A stretch of 57,230 bases of DNA, taken from NCBI RefSeq assembly GCF_017874395.1, contig NZ_JAGGLJ010000012.1, positions 1 to 57,230 on the forward strand, read 5' to 3'. This DNA comes from Peptoniphilus stercorisuis. GTDB lineage: Bacteria > Bacillota > Clostridia > Tissierellales > Peptoniphilaceae. The notes under the pieces are model-generated. The model saw nothing but the letters and a program-made list of their open reading frames with translations. It did not search any database and had not been told where the DNA came from. The stretch's first letter is position 1; each line of letters starts with the position of its first letter. This document shows positions 52,452 through 57,230 of this stretch, piece after piece. A program made the position numbers and the translations under genes.

Positions 52452-53669
52452 CTAGTCTTCCTCTACAGGAATTGGCTTTTTAACTATGTGTTTGTAATAA
52501 ACTTGTTCAACTATCATTGAAATAGCATTATCTCCAGCTACGTTAGCTGCTGTACCAAAACTATCTTGAGTTAAATATAGGGAAATCAAGATTGAAGCAA
52601 GTGGTCCATCAGATGGAATACCTACAACTGGTAAAAATGGTAAAGCACTCATAACAGCTCCTCCTGGAGCACCTGGTGCTGCAACCATAGCAATACCAAG
52701 TATTCCTATGAATTTAATCATAAGAGCGTAGCTATGTGGCATTTGATACATGTGAAGTAATGTAAATACACATGCTGTAAGAGTAATTATAGATCCTGGC
52801 ATATGGCATGTAGCACATAGAGGAATTACGAATTCTCTTATTTGTTTACTTACCCCAATTTTTTTATTACACTCAACGTTTACTGGGATAGAAGCTGCAG
52901 AAGATTGTGTACCAACTGCTGTTAAATATCCTGGTATTGCTTTTTTAAATGAAGCAAATGGATTTTTCTTTGAGTAAGTTCCTGCAATAAGAAATAGAAC
53001 TACTAAATAGATTAAGTGTAGTGCAATTATACAAACGAATATTTTTACGAATATTTGTAGTATTGCAAATACTGATCCTGAGTAAGCCATATTAGCGAAG
53101 TTACCAAAGATAAATAGTGGTAGTAATGGAATAATTGCCTTTTCTAAAACCATATTAATAATATCGCTAAATTCATTAACTAATTTGTAAAATCCTTGTC
53201 CTGAACCATTTTGTCTAAGTATTGAAATACAAAGTCCCATCATAAATGCAAGTACAAGTGCTGATGTAACATCCATAATAGGGTTTAGTGGAATTTCAAA
53301 TACTGCTTCTAAACTTCTTCCTGTTGCTTCTGTAATATCAGCTGCCATTTCTTTAGAGATAAAACTTGGGAAGATTGATTTAGCCATAAAGTATGAAGCA
53401 GAACCTGCTACTAATGTAGATAGGTATGAAAGTCCAGCTGTTGCTAGAAGTAATTTTCCTGCACCTTCAGATAAATCTGATATACCCTTTGTAACAAATG
53501 CCATTATCATTAATGGAATTATGAAGTTTAAGAATTTACCAAAGTTTGAGGAAATAGTAACTGCAATTTGAGTAACTATTGCTGGTAATTGAGTTCCAAC
53601 TATAATACCAAGAATAATAGCAATAATGAGCTTAGGGATTAGGCCCATCTTTTTCTTTTCATTAGCCAT
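52452..53669 (-). CDS. Dicarboxylate/amino acid:cation symporter (SstT-like)
   Basis: The 405-residue DAACS family member has 8 helices plus two re-entrant hairpins. The serine-rich hairpin TAVGTQSSAASIPVNVECNK (about 251-270) and PGAPGGAVMSALPFLPVVGI (about 347-366), then DSFGTAANVAGDNAI near the C terminus, are family hallmarks. The AAPGAPGG and TCHMPGS variants are typical of serine/threonine SstT-type carriers. The position behind sdaAB-sdaAA supports serine (or threonine) uptake for deamination. GGAGAGTTAGAC precedes the ATG. Confidence 0.88.
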   Translation of the reverse strand: MANEKKKMGLIPKLIIAIILGIIVGTQLPAIVTQIAVTISSNFGKFLNFIIPLMIMAFVTKGISDLSEGAGKLLLATAGLSYLSTLVAGSASYFMAKSIFPSFISKEMAADITEATGRSLEAVFEIPLNPIMDVTSALVLAFMMGLCISILRQNGSGQGFYKLVNEFSDIINMVLEKAIIPLLPLFIFGNFANMAYSGSVFAILQIFVKIFVCIIALHLIYLVVLFLIAGTYSKKNPFASFKKAIPGYLTAVGTQSSAASIPVNVECNKKIGVSKQIREFVIPLCATCHMPGSIITLTACVFTLLHMYQMPHSYALMIKFIGILGIAMVAAPGAPGGAVMSALPFLPVVGIPSDGPLASILISLYLTQDSFGTAANVAGDNAISMIVEQVYYKHIVKKPIPVEED

Positions 53670-53696
53670 GTCTAACTCTCCTTTTGATTTTTTAAA

Positions 53697-54575
53697 TTAT
53701 TTATTTTTTCCTAAAAACTCTTCTCTAATCCTTTGACCAGTTTTAGTTCCTGCAAGACCACCTATTCCTGTTTCTCTTAATGATTCATGAAGTGAACGCC
53801 CAACCTCTCCCATTGCTTGAGCAACTTCATCAAAAGGAACAATAGATGTTATTCCAGCAAGCGCCATATCTGCTGAAATAAATGCATTCATAACTCCAGA
53901 GGCATTTCTAAAAGTGCATGGATATTTTACTAAACCTGCTATAGGATCGCATACAAGACCTAAAACATTTACTAATGTTATACTTGCTGCGTGAAGAGCT
54001 TGTTCAGGTGTACCACCTGCCATAGTTACTAGGGCACTTGCTGCCATTGCAGATGCAGAACCACATTCGGCTTGACATCCACCCTCAGCTCCTGCAAAAG
54101 TTGCATATTTTGCAATAATTTGACCAATGGCAATAGAAGTTAAAAGTCCTTTTGCTACAGTTTCATCGTCAAATCCGTATTTTTCTTTAGCTGAGACAAT
54201 TGTTGCTGGCATAATACCAGCTGATCCTGCTGTTGGAGCAGCTACAATTTTACCCATTTGATCATTTACTTCTGCTGTTGAAAAAGCTCTTGCCATAGTT
54301 CTAACTAAAAACTTGCCAACAAGAGGTTCTTTTTCCTTTTGATAATCAAAAAACATTTTTGAAAAACCATCAGTCATACCAAAATTAGTAGTATTTGATT
54401 TTTCTAGATTTTCAATTGCAGAAGCTTCCATAACATTTATTATTTCAATTAATTGAGCATAGATTTCAGCATCAGATTTTTTAGAATTTTTCATCTCTTC
54501 TACTAAAACCAAGTCATAAATGTGACAATTTTTCTCTTTACATACTTCTATAATTTCATTTGCAGTATTATACAT
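53697..54575 (-). CDS. sdaAA: L-serine ammonia-lyase, iron-sulfur dependent, alpha subunit
   Basis: The 292-residue protein has the iron-sulfur ligands of the SDH_alpha domain: AGAEGGCQAECGSASAMAAS (about 170-189) and CDPIAGLVKYPCTFRNASG (about 215-233). GKIVAAPTAGSAGIMPATI (about 110-128) is also conserved. With the beta subunit it forms an oxygen-sensitive [4Fe-4S] enzyme that converts L-serine to pyruvate and ammonia. Its start is 2 bp after the sdaAB stop (ATTATGTATAAT context), with GGGGGTTTAATT upstream. It lies between sdaAB and the symporter. Confidence 0.95.
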   Translation of the reverse strand: MYNTANEIIEVCKEKNCHIYDLVLVEEMKNSKKSDAEIYAQLIEIINVMEASAIENLEKSNTTNFGMTDGFSKMFFDYQKEKEPLVGKFLVRTMARAFSTAEVNDQMGKIVAAPTAGSAGIMPATIVSAKEKYGFDDETVAKGLLTSIAIGQIIAKYATFAGAEGGCQAECGSASAMAASALVTMAGGTPEQALHAASITLVNVLGLVCDPIAGLVKYPCTFRNASGVMNAFISADMALAGITSIVPFDEVAQAMGEVGRSLHESLRETGIGGLAGTKTGQRIREEFLGKNK

Positions 54576-54577
54576 AA

Positions 54578-55246
54578 TTAAACCCCCATGTATTTTGTAA
54601 TATTAAATCTGTCAGCTTTTAAAATAGCATCTTTTAAATTATCTGAAAGCTCTCTGTCGATTTCTACAGTTAGTGTAACAATATTTTTAAGTTTATCTTT
54701 TTTTGTATTTATAGATTCAATATTGTAATTATTACCTGCTAATAAAGATGAAACATAAGCTACTGCACCTTTTTGTTCGTCATATTGAAGAAGTATAGTA
54801 GGGAATTCTCCTCTAAAATCTATCTCCATTCCATCAATATTTACAATTGTTATAGCGCCTCCGCCAATAGATGTGCCAATAACATATTCATCAGGTTTGT
54901 TTTCATAGTGAAAAACTATCTTTACAGTATTAGGATGATATTTTTCACCTAAATCAGTTGTTTTAAAAGAATATTCTATACCTTTTTCTTTAGCAATATT
55001 AAAAGAGTCTCTTATTCTTTCATCATCTGTATCAAAGTTTAAGATACCTCCAATTAAAGCCTTATCAGTTCCATGTCCTTTGTAAGTTAAAGCAAAGGAA
55101 CCATGTAGTAAAAAGTCTACTGATTTGAAATCATTTCCGCAAATTTTTAAAGCAGTTCTTGCAATTCTACAAGCACCTGCAGTGTGTGAACTTGAAGGTC
55201 CTATCATAATAGGTCCTAAAACATCAAATGCACTATATTCAGCCAT
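54578..55246 (-). CDS. sdaAB: L-serine ammonia-lyase, iron-sulfur dependent, beta subunit
   Basis: The 222-residue protein begins with the family signature SAFDVLGPIMIGPSSSHTAGA (in adjoining parts, residues 4-24). A C-terminal ACT-like domain (about 148-222, TILLQYDEQKGAVAYVSSLL) may bind serine for regulation, as in other type-2 serine dehydratases. It is the first gene of the operon sdaAB-sdaAA-symporter-ATP-cone-like. TTAAGGAGGTATATTT precedes the ATG. Confidence 0.95.
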   Translation of the reverse strand: MAEYSAFDVLGPIMIGPSSSHTAGACRIARTALKICGNDFKSVDFLLHGSFALTYKGHGTDKALIGGILNFDTDDERIRDSFNIAKEKGIEYSFKTTDLGEKYHPNTVKIVFHYENKPDEYVIGTSIGGGAITIVNIDGMEIDFRGEFPTILLQYDEQKGAVAYVSSLLAGNNYNIESINTKKDKLKNIVTLTVEIDRELSDNLKDAILKADRFNITKYMGV

Positions 55247-55515
55247 AAATATACCTCCTTAATTTCTCTAATATACCTTATAAATACATTCTATCACCTA
55301 TTTATATAAAATTACAGTTAAAAGTAATAAAAGTGCAGAACTCCAAAAAGGAAAACGTAATCAATATATATTATATCAGTTATGCCAAAAAAAATAAAAA
55401 ATAAAAGCTGTAAAAGCTGATAAAATACAGATTTAGACTTGAAGTTTATTTAGCGCTTGATGTATTAATATAAATCTAAAAATTAATGTTTTTTTAAAAT
55501 TTCAAATTATAATAA

Positions 55516-55545
55516 TTGCCAAAATTGTATAATATATAATATAAT
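55516..55545 (+). promoter_or_regulatory. Likely promoter of the AbgT-type transporter gene
   Basis: TTGCCA (55516-55521), 18-bp spacer, TATAAT (55540-55545), 30 bp before the coding start. The 329-bp divergent spacer (55247-55575) also contains AT-rich stretches with further TATAAT-like hexamers, and no gene. Confidence 0.45.
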
Positions 55546-55575
55546 AAATTTAATATAAAAAACAAAGGAGGCAAT

Positions 55576-57120
55576 ATGGTAAGGAAGAAAAGAGAAAAAG
55601 ACCAAGAAATTGGCGGATTTTTAAAGAGTATTGAGAAAATAGGTAATAAACTACCCCATCCTGCAATGTTATTCGTGTTATTATCAGTAATAGTTATTGT
55701 AATATCACATTTTGTAGCTAAAAATGGAGCAAGTGTTACCTATTTTGATGCAAAGGCAAAGGAAGAAGTTACAAAATCAGCAGTATCTTTATTAAATAAA
55801 GATGGGCTTTTTTACATTTTTAACTCAGCAACTACAAACTTCACTGGTTTTGCACCACTTGGTACTGTGCTTGTAGCTATGATTGGAGTTGGTGTAGCAG
55901 AATGGACTGGATTATTTAATGCAAGTCTTAAGAAACTACTAATAAATGCCAATCCAAGATATTTAACACCTATTGTAGTATTTGCAGGTATTATTTCAAA
56001 TATTGCATCAGATGCTGGATATGTTGTAGTAGTTCCAATTGGAGCTATTATATTTGCTATGGCAGGAAGACATCCATTAGCTGGTATTGCAGCAGCCTTT
56101 GCTGGTGTATCTGGAGGATTTTCAGCAAATCTTGTAATAGGAACTACTGATCCTCTTCTTACAGGAATTACGAATCAAGCGCTATTAGCATCAGGTATTG
56201 ATATGCAACTTGCGCCAACATGTAACTGGTATTTTTTAGCTGTATCAACAATATTTCTAACAATAGTTGGAACTTTAGTTACAGATAAAATTGTAGAGCC
56301 TAATTTAGGAAAATATACAGGACATTATAAATCAGATGATAGTGAATTATCAGAGCTTGAAAATAAAGGATTAAAAAAAGCTCTTATTGGACTTATAGTT
56401 TATGTAATTATAATGAGCTTTTTAATGTTTCCTAAAAATGCAGCCTTTAGATCATTCCAAGAAGATATTGGAAAAAATACTTTAAAGGAATTTTTAGATA
56501 ATGGACTTATACCAGCAATATTATTATTATTTTTAATACCAGGACTTATTTATGGAAAGACAACTGGAAAGATAAAGTCTTCTCATGACTTAGTAGAAGC
56601 TATGACTGAGGCTATGAAATCAATGGGAGGATATATGATTCTTTCATTCTTTGCTTCTCAATTTATAGCTTATTTTGGAAAGACAAATCTAGGTGTTTTA
56701 GTTTCTTATAATGGAGCGAAATTTTTAGATGCAATAGGACTTAAAGGTCTTCCTTTAATAATATTATTTATATTATTATCAGCATTTTTAAATTTATTTA
56801 TGGGATCAGCTTCAGCAAAATGGGCTATAATGGCACCGATTTTTGTGCCGATGATGTCAAATCTAGGACTATCACCTGCACTTACTCAAGTTGCATATAG
56901 AATAGGAGACTCAGCAACAAATATAATAACTCCACTTATGAGTTATTTTCCAATGATTGTTGTTTTTCTAAAAAAATATGATGAAGAATCAGGTCTTGGA
57001 ACATTAATTTCAATGATGCTTCCATATTCTATATTCTTTTTAATATTTTGGACTATTCTAATGGCCTTTTGGATGTTCTTTAAACTTCCATTAGGACCTG
57101 GAGTTCCAATATTTATGTAA
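55576..57120 (+). CDS. AbgT family transporter (p-aminobenzoyl-glutamate / peptide type)
   Basis: The 514-residue protein has about 11-13 hydrophobic segments. It begins with IEKIGNKLPHPAMLFVLLSV, the typical AbgT start, and contains SDAGYVVVVPIGAIIFAMAG and HPLAGIAAAFAGVSGGFSAN (about 158-187), then MGSASAKWAIMAPIFVPMM, LSPALTQVAYRIGDSATNII and PLMSYFPMIV near the C terminus. The family moves p-aminobenzoyl-glutamate or sulfonamides, and relatives have been associated with uptake of other acyl amino acids or dipeptides. AAAGGAGGCAAT precedes the ATG. A further gene begins 98 bp downstream. In many genomes a metallopeptidase or amidohydrolase accompanies this transporter. Confidence 0.92.
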   Translation: MVRKKREKDQEIGGFLKSIEKIGNKLPHPAMLFVLLSVIVIVISHFVAKNGASVTYFDAKAKEEVTKSAVSLLNKDGLFYIFNSATTNFTGFAPLGTVLVAMIGVGVAEWTGLFNASLKKLLINANPRYLTPIVVFAGIISNIASDAGYVVVVPIGAIIFAMAGRHPLAGIAAAFAGVSGGFSANLVIGTTDPLLTGITNQALLASGIDMQLAPTCNWYFLAVSTIFLTIVGTLVTDKIVEPNLGKYTGHYKSDDSELSELENKGLKKALIGLIVYVIIMSFLMFPKNAAFRSFQEDIGKNTLKEFLDNGLIPAILLLFLIPGLIYGKTTGKIKSSHDLVEAMTEAMKSMGGYMILSFFASQFIAYFGKTNLGVLVSYNGAKFLDAIGLKGLPLIILFILLSAFLNLFMGSASAKWAIMAPIFVPMMSNLGLSPALTQVAYRIGDSATNIITPLMSYFPMIVVFLKKYDEESGLGTLISMMLPYSIFFLIFWTILMAFWMFFKLPLGPGVPIFM

Positions 57121-57171
57121 AAAAAGATCACCCTTATGATTATAATACCTCTAGAGTACACACTAAATAAA

Positions 57172-57186
57172 AAGTATAATATACTT
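57172..57186. promoter_or_regulatory. 15-bp palindrome over a -10-like box upstream of the last gene
   Basis: AAGTATA-A-TATACTT is a perfect palindrome with a single central base (57172-57186). It includes TATAAT at 57175-57180. It may be an operator on the promoter of the gene that starts at 57219. Confidence 0.35.
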
Positions 57187-57218
57187 AATTTAGAAAACTT
57201 TGGAGGTGTTATTTTTTT

Positions 57219-57230
57219 ATGGGAAAACAT
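57219..57230 (+). CDS. Start of a gene cut off by the window end
   Basis: An ATG (57219-57221) ten bases after TTGGAGGTG opens a frame reading Met-Gly-Lys-His to the window edge. Too short to identify. The strong ribosome-binding site makes a real gene likely. Given the AbgT transporter upstream, an aminoacyl-hydrolase would be a reasonable guess, not evidence. Confidence 0.55.

Overview
The window reads as chromosome of a low-GC (roughly 30 % G+C), amino-acid-fermenting Gram-positive anaerobe. A member of the Tissierellia / Peptoniphilaceae (Peptoniphilus or Anaerococcus type) fits best, but this is inferred from gene content and style, not from a marker gene. Supporting signs are strong AT bias, Shine-Dalgarno starters with frequent TTG/GTG starts, many bidirectional intrinsic terminators, S-layer-homology surface proteins, a T-box riboswitch, and a metabolism built on glutamate, histidine, serine and C1-folate chemistry.

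Layout. 0-4.2 kb: end of a tRNA-Val gene and two sigma/anti-sigma modules in opposite orientation, with two small membrane or anchored proteins between them. 4.2-6.0 kb: a gene-poor AT-rich stretch and three divergent small paralogues of unknown function. 6.2-14.8 kb: AGCS amino-acid symporter, then folD, ftcD, fhs, fchA, a MutL/GlmL-type ATPase and a DapF-fold racemase/epimerase. Together these could carry the formimino group of histidine through folate to formate and ATP. A frameshifted hotdog-fold gene follows. 14.9-22 kb: stalk-domain protein, radical SAM protein, MATE pump, EFR1-type flavodoxin/ferredoxin, AI-2E-family permease, tRNA-Glu, a YmfI-like reductase and a tandem pair of nitroreductases. 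22-25 kb: a T-box riboswitch (specifier probably UUC, Phe) driving an amino-acid ABC transporter. 25-29.3 kb: a large SLH-anchored surface-protein gene broken by one frameshift and one in-frame stop. 29.4-38.7 kb: a YheO-like regulator, an NSS transporter, the pncB - radical SAM - unknown - HAD operon and, inserted behind its terminator, a stand-alone reverse transcriptase with a C-terminal HEPN motif that resembles the AbiA abortive-infection proteins. 38.7-44.7 kb: a second amino-acid ABC transporter and a complete OpuC-type osmolyte transporter, both on the minus strand. 44.9-50.2 kb: an unknown anchored protein, a D,D-carboxypeptidase, a large unknown exported protein, a CopZ-like metallochaperone, glutaminase and a lipoprotein. 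50.2-57.2 kb: aldehyde dehydrogenase, the L-serine dehydratase operon (sdaAB-sdaAA-symporter-ATP-cone-like protein) and an AbgT-family transporter followed by the start of another gene.

The genes mostly form short operons that import amino acids, peptides or osmolytes and deaminate them (glutaminase, serine dehydratase, formiminotransferase branch). The most notable accessory element is the RT-HEPN gene at 36-37.9 kb, a likely anti-phage system that sits between two copies of a terminator core. Secondary points of interest are the small paralogue array at 4.9-6.0 kb, the racemase next to MutL, and a FolD that has lost two cyclohydrolase residues beside a separate cyclohydrolase gene.
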